64,000 nucleotides of DNA, taken from positions 17,973,501 to 18,037,500 of the forward strand of contig CM060195.1 in the NCBI GenBank assembly GCA_030549335.1, in the 5' to 3' direction. Position numbers and translations under genes: made by a program. Within the stretch, counting starts at the first letter, position 1. Every line of letters starts with the position of its first letter. The notes beneath the pieces are model-generated. The model was not told the DNA's origin. It made no database searches and was given only the letters and a program-made list of their open reading frames with translations. The DNA is from Pontederia crassipes. Lineage: Eukaryota; Streptophyta; Magnoliopsida; Commelinales; Pontederiaceae. Of the stretch, positions 35,226 through 47,199 are shown in pieces.

Positions 35226-38200
35226 TCATATTAAGAAACACTTTCTTCTATGTCATCCGGAGGTTGTTGTCCACCCATTAGATTTTGAATGAGCCACTCA
35301 GTTTTCTTATCTTGAAGAGCTAGCTTCTTATCTTGAATGGAAACTAAATCCTTAGTGCTAGCTAACTCATTCTTTGTATTAATCAATTATTCCTTTGTTG
35401 TGACTAATTCCTCCTCCAAGCGATTATATTTTTGCTCCGTGACAATCCCTCCTTCACGTCTAGGGGGTTTAGGACCTCACCCATATCTACGCACGTACCC
35501 GGATCTTGTGCCAAGAACTTGAGTACATATTTGATTATCATTAATTGAAGATTCTCCCTCAAGTTCCATTTCAATTTGAAGAGCTATCATTTTTTCTTAC
35601 AATAATAAAAATAATTAACCCACTTGAAAACATAAATAATGTGAATAAAAAAATATTTTGTAAACATAAAACCAAATGACATCATCCAATGTACATATAT
35701 GATATATGCATGCCAAATAGCTTGTTTTATTATACATGATCAATCAAAGATATTCTGAAATGCGCTTATAGTTCTTGTATTGATGATCAATCAACTACTG
35801 AAGTACATCACATAATGAAGAACTCAATTACGTTTGTCCATAATGGAGCATGTAAACTGCAATAATAATTTCAGGAATCTACATGATCTATCAATCTACA
35901 TTCCTTGATAACATCTCTCTCATATCCATTCTCCTCCACGGAGCCATTCATTTGAGCTCATATATAAATGAGCATGACTACTTCTTCTGCCATAAAAATA
36001 TTTCAAATGGATTATCAAGGAATCAACCTGTACTGAAATCAACTTGACAATACTGAAATAAATGCTTAAGACTTCCTATACTAAAATCAACCTGACAATA
36101 CCAGAAATCAAAGAGACCTTCCTCTGCCATTACATTCACCCTCTTGACATCAAGGCTTTGCATTAAGGAATCAACGAATCAGTGGCGCAGCCTCCGATGA
36201 TACAGAAACTGCGTAATGCCCATGATCAGGGCATCAAATCTCATCTGATTCGAACATCAAGGAGTCACCATGCAACAAGAAATCATATACATATCATACC
36301 AAGCCAAATGGAGAAACATGTAGAACACAGGGTTCCAGGAGATAAGAACATGTAGAAACATGCAGAACTGATCATGCAACTTCTGCAATTCAAAAGGATT
36401 CCAGGACTCTGATAAGAACACAGGGTGTGTGGGGGCATGCACAAAGCACAAAGGAAGGGAGAAATAAAAATCAGACATTTTGCACCATCTCGGATTCTCA
36501 AACTCTGTGCACTAAGACCATTGTAATTCATAAGTGCACAGTTTGAAAATACCATGGACCTTTCTTGCATTTTCGTAGACACTGAAGGGAAGTAGATGAC
36601 GATAGGGCAATATAATGTATTAAACTTTGTACTCACATAATTTGCTTTAGCATCCTCATGTACCCATCCACTCTCTCCATAATGTTTGTAAAGTTCGATA
36701 CGATAACAATTCTATAATAATGAAAAAATATGAATTTATGTTAAAATAAATTTTCTATGAATATAGAAAAGTTGTGAATATAAATCATATTTACAAAGTT
36801 ACCAATTGCTCTTGTGCAGCAACAAATGTTTGACTCCCTCTCGTGTGAACAAATTTTAATTTTTTCCTATTTTCAGTACCTGCTCTCGTACGTACCTGAA
36901 ATTATAAAACAATAATTAGTGTAAATGGGAAGTTATCATCATTCCTTCCACTAATTGACAAGGGAGATACGATAAATAGGTAATAAAAATTTTTAATCCA
37001 TATCCTATAGTCTTCATACTGTCAAGACTTTGAGCATTAGATTGTTTTATCCTCAAGTTTTGCACATCAGAAACTTGGCATTCTTGCTGAGTTTTGCACA
37101 TCTGAACAGTTGTTGCAGGGAATGGAAAAGAACGGATTTGTGAGAACAATAATATACAGGAATGCGCATAACCTTTTTTTACAAGGAGAAAGTGTGCATA
37201 ACAAAGATAAACTTAGTAAAAATAGTCAATATTACTTAATACAAGATACTTCTCAATTTATCAATAATAATAAACCCTAAACAGTTGCTTCATGAAGATA
37301 AGAAAGGAACCAGAACTAATCATTTACAAGGGAAATATGGCAAACAATAATCATAATATGCTCCAAGAATAAAACAAGTATTAGCTATAACAGAAGTAAC
37401 ATATGCTGCATTATCAAAGAATTCAGTAAATCAAAGTACAAGGTCACTTTGAGAGAATTCATATAATTTCATTAGCATTGACAGAGAACATAGCATCCAA
37501 GGCACCTCAGATTTGCCAAGATGGACTAAGCACTAGAACCAACAAACAAATATTAAAAATAAAATCAATAGTGTGGTATACAAAAAAAAAATCATAGAAC
37601 AAAGCATTACTAAAAGCAATACAAGAAGGGCAGAGCCGTTCAGAAGACACTCTAGCTTTGCCAAGATGGACTTAACAATAAAACCAGCATATATTCAAAA
37701 TAAAATTTCAACATACAAGAAGATGAATGCTATAAGTCATTTGTAGCCATCTTTGGTGATCTACACCACTATAAGCAATACAAGAATGGCACAACAGTTA
37801 GGGATATAGAGAAATGATCCATACTACAACAACTCACTTCAGTCAATACCCTGTCATTGAATATTTGAAATACCCAATCAATATCCTATCAGTCAATACC
37901 CTGTCAGACAACTATTGACAACATAGATGTCAAACAAATTTAGAAAAACCACATTTTTCATTTCCAGCTTGTGATCTAGCAAGCATAGAATTATCAAAAA
38001 ATAATCTGCATGGCTGAAATGAAAAAAAAATATGAAGATGAAGAGAATTTACTCGAAACTTTTCACTTTCAAAATAACCACACAACCAATTCCAATCTGC
38101 AATTTTATTTTTGAGATCTTCTGGTATGGCTGCTCTTGCTGCTTCGCCACCTCCAGCTTCTTTAAATGCTTGATGTAGATCATATCGAAATCTCTTGTAG

Positions 38201-39529
38201 CGTTCTTGTGCAATTTCATCGACACTTTTCACAACATAAAGTAAATTCCATTGCAAATTGAATTTTTCCTACAAGTAGTTTTATGTGAGATAATTTTTTC
38301 AGCATACTCTGAAGGAATAATTAAATAAATAAAGTAATAAATATACCTTCACCCGATCAAATATCATAATTTTATCATCATTGCTGATTTCACTCCACCC
38401 TTTTACCTTTAGAGGTGCACATTGCCTTACGATGTTACCAATTTCTCTCGCTAGCTTTTCACAATTAATATCTACTAGTCTGTTCTTCCCTTATGGTATA
38501 TTGATTTTTACCTTGCCAGCTTTACGATAATACTTGTTTAGTGCAATTCCACGACTTTTTCCTCGAACATTTTTTTGAATTGTACATGCTACAAGTTTGA
38601 GACTAATTAGATTGTTTTAAAAATCAAAATACAAATTACTTTACATGCTTTAAATTTGACAAAAGAAATGTATTAAACTTTTGTTCAATGTATTAAACTT
38701 TCAATATATAAGTACAAAAAGATGACCATATAAAAACCAAACAGTGATTTAACTTGAACTAAAATGTATGGTCATAAGGAATACAGAGCAAAGGCTTGGT
38801 TTATGCCCAAACTTGAACAAACATTGATTTAACTTGGATTCATATTTCATGGAATGAATGCCTCATCACAAACAGTGGGTTCCAAGGTGAGAAAGTTTAT
38901 TATGAGTCAATGATGCAGGCATCAACTCTGAGATTTATCAGCAGAACCAAAGTTACCATGCAAGGAACAATGAATCAGGAAATTTGGGGATACCTCCTAA
39001 CAACTCCAAAATCTTTCTGACCTTGTATTGCTGACAAAGAAAATAGAAAGGTGGTAGCAGTTGAACACTTTCTTGAGAGAAGTAAAAAAAGGAAAAAAAG
39101 TATAGGCACAGTGAACTTTGTACTTCATTTTTTCCTCTCATGGTTCGATGGTTGATCATTAAACCTTCTATGACAATGATATGAATTTTTTTCGTAATAG
39201 AAGGGATAAAGATTGAAGCATTCTACTTAGCATTTTTCTTTTAACTGGCACCACATTTTCAAGCCAAGCTGGTTTAAGAATGAAATCGGAGTTTGCAAAA
39301 AGTTTATGAAATAATTAAAAAGCACAGGTAGTTAGAATTAAACAAAGTTAACAAAATATTTTTCATATGAATGTAATGAAAAATGGAAAATGAAAAGATT
39401 CTTACATGAAACTTCAGTGGAGACGCTAGGAGCAATGGCCATAGGCACGGATGTGGATGCAACATTAGAATCAACATTGGCTAGAGGGTAATTGGTACGA
39501 GATCTTCCCGGAGCCATCCCTGTAGACAA
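35226..39529 (-). pseudogene. CACTA second protein half, PF03004-type (TnpA-like)
   Basis: Minus-strand exons. First exon 39529 to about 39410: MAPGRSRTNYPLANV with an acceptor CTACAG before it and a donor GTAAGA after. Middle exon about 38590-38060: GKSRGIALNKYYRKAGKVKI, KLAREIGNIVRQCAPLKVKG, DKIMIFDRVKEKFNL, ending in WNWLCGYFESEKFR (38045). Next exon about 36890-36790: RKKLKFVHTRGSQTFVA. Then RIELYKHYGESGWVHEDAKA (about 36700-36640). Last exon about 35595-35226: YVRRYG-stop-GPKPP followed by a coiled coil ending before TAG/TAA. In-frame stops occur at IP*GK (about 38493) and YG*GPK. The order is the PF03004 En/Spm plant protein, thought to bind element ends. Confidence 0.7.
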
Positions 39530-39649
39530 TCACAATAATGTAAAATATAATCACCATCACATAAAATAAAAGACATTAAATTAAAATATATGAAGAAAAA
39601 TTAAAATCCATTAAATATTTTCCATTACCTGTATTTATTGGAAAATAAA

Positions 39650-40177
39650 TTACATACCATTCTCATCATCTGATAAATCCATATTCATTTTAAATTCATC
39701 ATCATCCTGAGATGAATCCTCTTCAGAATCACAAATAAAATCATGAGTTTGCATATCATTTATTTTTTCAAGCACCTCAGGATCAATATCCTGACGACTC
39801 AAAAGCCCAATCTTTGAATTATCTCCTTGTACTCTTACATTTCTGCACTCCTCCTCTTGATAAGGTTCATTTTCCAATTGGTTTCCATCATCATCACGAA
39901 ACAAATGAAAGAATGCAAGATCATATAAATGTCGAGTATTTGTTTTCTGCACGAACCTCCAATTCCCTTTTAATTTTGTATCACAAACATAGAAAACTTT
40001 GCTCGCCTGGACAGCAAGTATATATGGGTCGCTCTCATACCAGTGCTTACTTATATTGATGCTTATAAAATCTTCATCAATTTGAACAGGTTTATTAAGT
40101 TCTAGATCATACCAGTGACATTTAAACAAAGTTGCTCGGCAATCCTTAACATAACTTAACTCAATCACTTCAGTCAA
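39650..40177 (-). pseudogene. DUF4216 domain of CACTA transposase
   Basis: One open exon of about 175 codons: VLTEVIELSYVKDCRATLFK, KCHWYDLELNKPVQIDEDFI, YILAVQASKVFYVCDTKLKG, NWRFVQKTNTRHLYDLA, then an acidic tail (CDSEEDSSQDDDEF). This is the DUF4216 module that follows DUF4218 in plant tnp2 proteins. The exon ends at a donor GGTATGT (about 39657) and appears to splice to the MAPGRS exon at 39529, so tnp2 and the PF03004 half are likely one transcript. The exon is clean; other exons of the gene carry lesions. Confidence 0.75.
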
Positions 40178-40924
40178 TACACCATAAAATTCAATTTCTT
40201 TGCCCTTGTGTTCTCCTTTAACACATACTCCACTATCTTGAGTTATTCGGCATTCTTCACAATATTTAGTAAAAACCTCACTCTATTGACTATGCATCTT
40301 GAATAGATATTAACGCGCTTGTCAGGACCTAATGCTAGTGAATACAATTCTTCGTTCGTTTGCTCTGGTCTTTCCTTGTGCAGACATTTCATCTACAAAA
40401 ATGTCATATTTAGAGTAATATCAATATCAACTTAAGCAAGTAATATTTCATTAAAAATTCTGCAATTTGAACCTTACTCTATTTTGGAACCACGTTGGGA
40501 ATTGATCTTTTTGCATTTATGTTATATTATCAAGTCCGTATGCCTTAGCGCAATTTCATGTTATCTACCACGCATTCATAAAAAATGAGATATGATTTTA
40601 TTTTTTATATATATTAAAGTAAGTCAAGTACAAAAAGAAAAAGCTAATGACTCACACTAAATATGGCTGCAACTCCTTACAATTGCTTAGTACATACCAA
40701 TGGAGCAATTTGGACTCATCGTCAGTCATTATCCGATATTTTGTGTGTCAGAATGAGCATATTTTACTTGAGAAGACAGAAATTCTATCATTAGAATGCT
40801 CTTCATCATCATAGTTGCGGACATCTCGATTGAATTTAGTTTCGATGCCCGTAAGATACATTGAACAAAAGTTCAAATATTCATTTGCAATATATGCCTT
40901 AGCAATGGGACCCTCGGGTCGTGC

Positions 40925-41601
40925 TCAATTACTGACTAAACTTTTAAGGTTACCAAGATCCCTGTGCATGAAGAAAAATTTAGAAAGCCAATAAAACTTC
41001 CAAGTACTATAATATAAAATTATTAACTTTGTTAACCTTTCAGGGAAATACATCCATCTATACTGCACAGGGCCTCCAAGTATGGCTTCATGTGGTAGGT
41101 GAAGCGCCAAATGCACCATCACATCAAAAAACACTGGTGGGAATATCATTTCAAGTTTGCATAAAATGACAACAATTTTTTTTGAAGTTCCTGTAAGATA
41201 TCTAATCTTAAAGTTTTAGAGCACAAGCTTCAAAAGAATCCTGCTAGTTCCCCTAATGTTGTGCATAAATTTTTGTTCAAATACCCACGCATGCCAATGT
41301 GAAGAAGACGTTGAAGAAGAACATGACAGTCATGGCTTTTCAGACCTAATAGTCTTCCATCTTTAATGCTCACACATCTTGAGATATTTGTCGCATATCC
41401 ATCAGGAAATTTCACTGACTTGATGAACTCACAAAATCCTTGCTTTTCCATTAGTGATAAATTGTAACATGCTGGTGGTTTAATGATTTTATCTCCAAGC
41501 TGTTGTAAATGCAATTCCTTTCTTATTTTCATATTACTTAAATCAAGACGAGCTTTATCTGTATCTTTGTTCTTATGCTCAATATTCAATAAAGTGCCCA
41601 C
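40925..41601 (-). pseudogene. DUF4218 region of CACTA transposase
   Basis: Minus strand. 41601-41230: LLNIEHKNKDTDKARLDL, SVKFPDGYATNISRCVSIKD, LLGLKSHDCHVLLQRLLHIG, then a frame change. About 41170-41055: MIFPPVFFDVMVHLALHLPH, GGPVQYRWMYFPER. An intron-like break precedes NLKSLVSN and ARPEGPIAKAYIANEYLNFC (about 40970-40865). These are the canonical DUF4218 blocks (SHDCHVLLQRLLP..IR, FPP.FFD.MVHL..HL..E...GGPV..RWMYP.ER). In-frame stops and frameshifts are present. Confidence 0.75.
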
Positions 41602-41625
41602 GATGTTATCACATATATTCTTTCT

Positions 41626-42503
41626 ATGTGCATAACGTCAAGATTGTGGCGAAGTTTCAGTTTTTCCCAATATGGTAATTCAAAAAAGATACTCTTTTTA
41701 GTCCAGTTTCTTTGGTCAGCTGGTCATTTTCTTTTCCTATTATTTGGATGCTTTCCTAGTTTCACATTCTTCACATATTCCAATTGTTCTAAGAGTTCAT
41801 CCGTTGTTAATTCTTTTGGTTCCATTCGTGTTTCTAATTTCCCATTAAACTTTTTACTTCTCCTCCAAGGGTGTCCGAGTGGCAAGAAACATCGATGACC
41901 AGTATAGGCAATCTTACTTCTTAAACGCTCAGAGCTAGTCTCATCTTTTCATTAAGGACATGCAAGGTAACCTTTAGTACTCCATCCGGATAAGTCACCA
42001 TAGGCTGGAAAATCATTTATAGTCCATAACATTGCTGCATGCATAGTAAAATTTAATTTCACAGTAGCATCGTAAGTTTGAAGTCCAGCTAACCATAATT
42101 CTTTAAGTTCCTCAATTAAGGGCCTTAAATAGACATCAATGTCCTTTCCAGGATCATGAGGACCAGGGATAAGTAAAGACATCATAGAAAATGGTTCTTT
42201 CATACATTTCCACGGAGGTAAGTTGTAGGGCATAAGAATCACTGGCCACATATTGTATGAGTTATTCATGTGACCAAAAGGATTGAATCCATCGGCTGCT
42301 AATCCGTGTCTCACATTTCTAGGATCTTGTGCAAACCAGGGATGTTGTTTGTCAAAATCTTTCCATGCCTCTGAATCAGCGGGATGCCTCATAACTCTTT
42401 CTTCTTCAACCCTGCTTTCTTTGTGCCATCGCATATCTAAGGTAGTTTTTCTAGACATAAACAAGCGTTGCAGCCTACTTTTCAAAGGAAAGTATCTTAA
42501 CAC
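41626..42503 (-). pseudogene. Transposase_21 (tnp2) core, 3' part
   Basis: Minus strand from 42503: VLRYFPLKSRLQRLFMS, RHPADSEAWKDFDKQHPWFA, VRHGLAADGFNPFGHMNNSY, WPVILMPYNLPPWKCMKEPF, SLLIPGPHDPGKDIDVYLRP, LWLAGLQTYDATVKLNFTMH and GDLSGWSTKGYLACP to 41952, then a stop and frameshift. It continues 41940-41600 as YTGHRCFLPLGHPWR ... IFFELPYWEKLKLRHNLDVM. This is the catalytic Transposase_21 domain of CACTA elements, which cuts both element ends. Its upstream part is at 44450-45244, separated by the LTR insertion. Confidence 0.85.
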
Positions 42504-42511
42504 CTACACCT

Positions 42512-44449
42512 TGTAAGGGATTTTCTTCCCCTTTGATCACTAGCTGATCTTATTATGTTTTTACTCCATTTACACTTAGTTTTATATGTATCGAGCCCCT
42601 CAATTTGCCCACATTTGGTTAATTATGCCTAGAGTGCATGTATTTGTGATCACAACTAACCAGGCTATGATTTTATACATTTTATATCTAATTTCATGTG
42701 CACAGAAGTTCTGAATTTGCTCACATCTGCAAAATTATCATTTCTGTGTCAAGTTATCATTTCTGGGGCAAAGTTATCATTTCAATGTGCAAGGTTATTA
42801 TTTCTGCATAACAGCATTGGGCAATTGTTTAATTTCTATCCTAATCCCTTGCTGTTCTGAATTAATCACATTTGGATAATCATGATTTAATCTGCACAAA
42901 GTAATCATTTCTGTGCAGTATTATCATTCCGAGGCATAAAGTTATCATTTCTGTACAACATTATCCATAGTTAATAATTGAGTTGATATATATGTTGTCC
43001 TAATCCATACTTGTTTAATTTCTATTTAATGACTTTGATGCTTGGTGTTCTTGTCCCTCTAGCAGGTAATATAAAGCTGCAACAGGCTGGAAAAGCAAGG
43101 GGGACCACTGATTTGCTGTCCAAAAAATGAAAGGAATCTGCTGGAAATTTAGGACCATTGGAGAGGTGGCTTGAATCAGGAGAATAGAAGTTTCTGATTT
43201 GCATCCTAAGGTGAGGAAGACCATATAAAAGCTGAGAGACCTAGAGAAGAGAGGAGGGTTGTTGGACCAGGAAGCTAAGGAAAGAGCTGAAGAGGGGGAG
43301 CTGCAATTTGATCTCGTGTCGACCATTTCTGATTTCAGAATGCTTTGTATCAGTTTCCTCTTCTGTTTTGCATCAAATCTTGTAACTATGATGAGCTAAA
43401 TTCTACCTCTCCTAGGATAGGGTAGTAATCTAATACATGCCATGGATGGATGATGAACAAGTTGATTTCCTTCTCTGATATTGATTCTGAATTAATTATG
43501 ATTCTGATTTTTACTGATTTTCTTATTTCCTTTGGAATCTGTTTTGTCAATGCAATCCCTTTTTTCATTAGCAACTGAAATGTTGATTTTGTGATTTTCT
43601 TGATGGTTAGAAATGAATCAAGATGCAGTGATAATTGTTAGATTCCAATATGTAATTATGTGCTCAATGCATCCAATTAATTACTGTTGGTGTGGACTTC
43701 AAATGCATTTGCAGTCGAGAAACTGATTTTAAGCCCCCTTGATGTTTAGAGATAAACCAAGAAGCACTAACACTAGTATCGGATTGATTAAAATTTTGTT
43801 GGGATAATTAAATCAATTGATTCATCATTATGAATGTTGCTTGTTATGGTGTTAATTTCAGACCTACTGAATTGCCAAATCTGAGTGGATTTTGGCAATA
43901 TCAGTAAGGTGCTCAATCTTTTGCTTAATGATAACTTGATATCAGTGAGGAATCCTTTTCTAATTCAACTTAGCTAAAATTTATATGAGAATATAATGAT
44001 TAGTTCTGAGTTAATTATACTGTGAGAGCAGTCATATTTCAGGTTTGAATCAGATTTGACTTTGTATTGCTGAATTGGTCTAGTCCATCCATAGTTGAAT
44101 TAGATGAATCCCATTCCTAGGAAAATCTTCTATTGATTGTTAATCTCTTTAAGTACTCAGCTCAGTAATTAGTAGATTTCAATCCATACTTATTACCCAA
44201 AATATCAAAAATAGTTACTTTAATCCAATTCTGTTTTCACCTCTTCTATTTCACTATTTTAGTCACTTAGTCTAGGATTAGTCTAGATTAGATTAGTGAG
44301 TCTTCAGCCTTCAAATCAATGAGGATACGACACTTGAGTCTACTACATATGATCTATGCACTTGCAGGTAGAGTGAGTTGAGGAATTTGATCACATTTTT
44401 GAAAATTTCACTTTTTCCCAATCTTGACCCATAATTCAGCAAGTTATCA
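42512..44449 (+). repeat. Solo LTR (Athila/Tat-like) inserted in tnp2
   Basis: 1938 bp, TGTAAGGG...AAGTTATCA, inside the Transposase_21 coding sequence. The hexamer CTACAC occurs on both sides (42504-42509 and 44450-44455), although two bases (CT) lie between it and the left TG. Near the right end (44325-44380) it carries GAGGATACGACACTTGAGTC ... CTACTACA ... TGCACTTGCAGG, the motif common near the U5 end of Athila/Tat LTRs. Short AAGTTATCATTTCTG-like repeats lie at 42730-42960. Same family as 4470-4970. Confidence 0.7.
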
Positions 44450-45244
44450 CTACACACAATTCATACCACCCTTATCATCATTTATTTTCCATCTTGACTC
44501 TCCACATTTAGGACAATTTTCAAAGTCTCCTAATTCCTTCCAAAATAGAGCGCAATCATTCTTGCAAACATGAATACATTCATATCCTAATCCTAGGTCT
44601 CGCAGCACCTTTCTTGTCTCGTAATAAGATGAGGGAAGTACCTCACCCACTGGCAAAATTTCCTTAATAAACTCAAGGAGCAAGTTAAATGATTTAATGC
44701 TTCAATGATTTATAACTTTCATGTGAAGCAATCGTACAACCACTGACAACAATGAATGCTTTGCACAACCAGGATAAAGTTGACGTCGTGCATCCTTTAA
44801 CAATCCATCAAATATGTTCACCTCCTCATTATGGGACGAAGATGTGCCTTCAAATCTAGAAGGTCCTTCAAAGTCCACATTTACAAAATGTGCCACTTGG
44901 GCATCTTCCAATATTTGATTCACATCATCAATATTCACTTCAGGTTCATTACTCAAAATGTTCTCATCTTCAATATTGTCATTGACTTCAGATCCTCCTC
45001 CATGAAATACCCATCGAGTATAGGTGGTATCTATCCCTTTGATAATTAGATGATCTCTTACCACATTTTTCGGTTGGAAGTACACATTCAGACAATATCG
45101 ACATGGACAACGAATATTAGAGTCTGTTCCCAAGTGAAATTCGACAAGTTTCATAAATGAGCCAACACCAAGAAGATAATCTACTGAAAATCTATCATGT
45201 ATATTCATCCAACTCTTATCAAGATCATTAAAATTGTTATCCAT
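44450..45244 (-). pseudogene. CACTA transposase N-terminus: Transpos_assoc plus start of Transposase_21
   Basis: Start ATG at 45244. The first 75 residues are the Transposase-associated domain: DKSWMNIHDRFSVDYLLGVG, FHLGTDSNIRCPCRYCLN (zinc-like Cys cluster), HLIIKGIDTTYTRWVFHG. An acidic linker follows, then LLKDARRQLYPGCAKHSLLS and VVVRLLHMKVINH with a stop at 44702. In the next frame 44683-44450: LLEFIKEILPVGEVLPSSYY, KVLRDLGLGYECIHVCKNDC, FWKELGDFENCPKCGESRWK. The coding sequence ends abruptly at the LTR insertion and resumes at 42503 with VLRYFPLK. Confidence 0.85.
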
Positions 45245-46378
45245 CTGACCCCACCTATATAGTATTAAAAATTACTTATTACTAAAATGACAAAGCATAA
45301 CATCAATAAACTATATTTCCCAATAATATAAGTTATGCTTCAGAGAAGGGAAAAGGAACAGAGGCAAGCAACAAAAAAATATTGAATAAAAGGATAACAA
45401 TTAACAGGGATAGTTCCTGCTGGATCTGCTAAGATAAAAACTGACAGGGGAGAATCATGAGGCGGATGCTTTTGAAAAAATATGGATTATGAGTGCTTTT
45501 GAACATGCTTTTGAGAATATCTTGCAAATACCAAATAAAATAAATGATATTCTTTTGAACATGATACTTCAACATACTTTTGATATTTGTATTTTGTGAT
45601 ACTTTTGATATTAACATGATACTTCAACATGATACTTGAACATGATGCTTTTGTGATAAATACTCAAGCATGGTATTTTGATATATTTGTGAACAAATAA
45701 AATCACGAGAATCACTCAAGACATGCTAAAAAAATGAATGAATGAAGTTTGTTGCAAGTACCAAGTAGCCGTAGCAGTCAAGGATTAGTGCTGGTCTTGT
45801 AATTATTCACTTGTAAAATGCTGCAGAGTCTGCACAGATATGCACCAGCCACCGACACTCCTTCAAAATAAATACCCTAATTAGAGAAAAAAATTAGGAA
45901 CTACTCAAAAATTAGAGAAAAAAACCTGCTTGAAGGGGAAAAAATACCCTAATTACCTCCCTCGAATCAAACCACTCCTGAATTTCTAGAGAGAAGCCAA
46001 GGCATCTCCTCGGATCCTAACCTAGGATCCTAGGGCAGCGAGAGCAGATCGACAAAAGTAGGAAGTGAGTAGAAGCAGCAGGACAAGCAGCAGTGGAAGT
46101 CTCGATCTAGATGCAGGGCGCAAAGGCACGATTAGCAGGAGCAGGGAGAGACACGATTGTGTATGAGCAGGGAGAGCAAGAGGGAGGACTTTGATAATTT
46201 GATCTAAATCTAGATGCAGGGCAGCGAGAGCAAATTTGCGGCAGAAGTAGGAAGTGATGATGGAACAAAACGAAACAAAGACATAGGAGCGATTGGCTCT
46301 TGATTCTTTGCAGCCAATCACTTGCCAAGAATATTGCAGTAAACTGTGAGCCTTTCCATGACATTGTTGTATGTCCAG
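45245..46378. other. Stretch between the CACTA gene and CDPK exon
   Basis: 45245-46000 is AT-rich with repeats of AACATGATACTT (45490-45650); it probably holds the CACTA leader and its lost right end. 46022-46270 is GC-rich and internally duplicated: GCAGCGAGAGCA...AGTAGGAAGTGA occurs at 46034 and 46218, and GATCTAGATGCAGGGC at 46107 and 46207. 46300-46376 is intron-like, ending in the acceptor TGTCCAG. Confidence 0.4.
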
Positions 46379-47199
46379 GGAAGGTCTACCATGATTATGT
46401 AGGAAGCATATATTGTGTTGTGCCAGAGTTCTCACAGCGAACCTATGGGAAAAAGATTGATGTGTGTACATCCTTCTGTCAGGAGTGTCGTCCTTCTGGG
46501 GAGGTATAAAATTAGCATGAACGGTCTATGTTTTTTTCAACAACTCTAGATGTGTTCTTCACTTCTGAATTTTATGGATATGTCGGTAATTAATTATTGG
46601 ATTAATTTTTAGTAGCTTCTAAATATAATGACATAAAGAGAAATTTTGAGTCCGTATAAAAGGGGTACATATTAGAAGTCCTCCATGGCCTTCAATATCT
46701 TCAAGCGCAAAGGATCTAATCACAAGGATGTTGACAATGGATTACTGCCGCAAAGGTTCATGGTCAGTGTGTAAGTGCTTCTAGCTCATGTTAATCATCC
46801 AATCCGAACATTGTTTTTGTTTGTGAAATTACTTGATCTATTAGCTTTTTTTTTTGTTAAAAACTCTCAATCAAATGACAGAACATTCATGTCTTAGGGA
46901 AGGAGATTTAGCATCTACAAGCCTATTGACAATGCTTGCCCTAATCAGAATGAAGCAATTCAAAGCAATGAACAAGATAAAGAAGCTTGCTCTGAAGGTT
47001 TTCCTTTTTAGAAACTTTAGAAAAAATACATTTTGTTTGTACTATTACGACCTAACATCTCTTTGGTGATGATTTTGATGATAGTGGAGAACCTTTCCGA
47101 GGAGGAAATCAAGGGTTTAAGCAAATGTTTCAAAACATGGATATTGACAATAGTGGCACAATAACTTATGAAGAACTGAAGACAGACCTGCACAAACTT
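46379..47199 (+). pseudogene. CDPK pseudogene, four downstream exons with introns
   Basis: Exon 46379-46503: KVYHDYVGSIYCVVPE, RTYGKKIDV, then after a deletion of the WSAG region YILLSGVSSFWG, donor GAG/GTATAA. Exon about 46639-46770: EIFESV-stop-KGYI, then PPWPSISSSAKDLITRMLTM and DY, donor GTAAGTG. Exon 46882-46997: EHSCLREGDLAS, KPID, then the autoinhibitory junction IRMKQFKAMNKIKKLALK, donor GT. Exon 47085-47199: ENLSEEEIKGL, one-base loss, KQMFQNMDIDNSGTITYEEL with an intact EF-hand loop DIDNSGTITYEE. Introns retain GT/AG, so this is not a processed copy. Stops, frameshifts and a lost segment kill it. EF-hands 2-4 are not found before 47737. Confidence 0.9.

Larger units (their letters stand above)
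34669..45300 (-). mobile_element. CACTA (En/Spm) transposon with transposase genes
   Basis: Left terminus CACCACAACATAAAGTG (34669), a variant of CACTACAA. Bases 34685-35040 are subterminal repeats in both orientations (GGGACAAAA, TTGGTTCC, GGTCCC). The minus-strand gene runs from Transpos_assoc at 45244 through Transposase_21, DUF4218, DUF4216 and a PF03004-type second half, ending near 35226. The right terminus (expected ...TTGTGGTG) was not found between 45245 and 46300, so the end given is approximate. It truncates a gypsy LTR on the left and sits in the CDPK gap. A solo LTR (42512-44449) splits its gene. Confidence 0.7.

Noticed and set aside
46022-46471. 149-codon minus-strand frame rich in Leu/Ser
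   Set aside because: It is antisense to the CDPK exon at 46379 and runs over the duplicated GC-rich block; no start context or homology.
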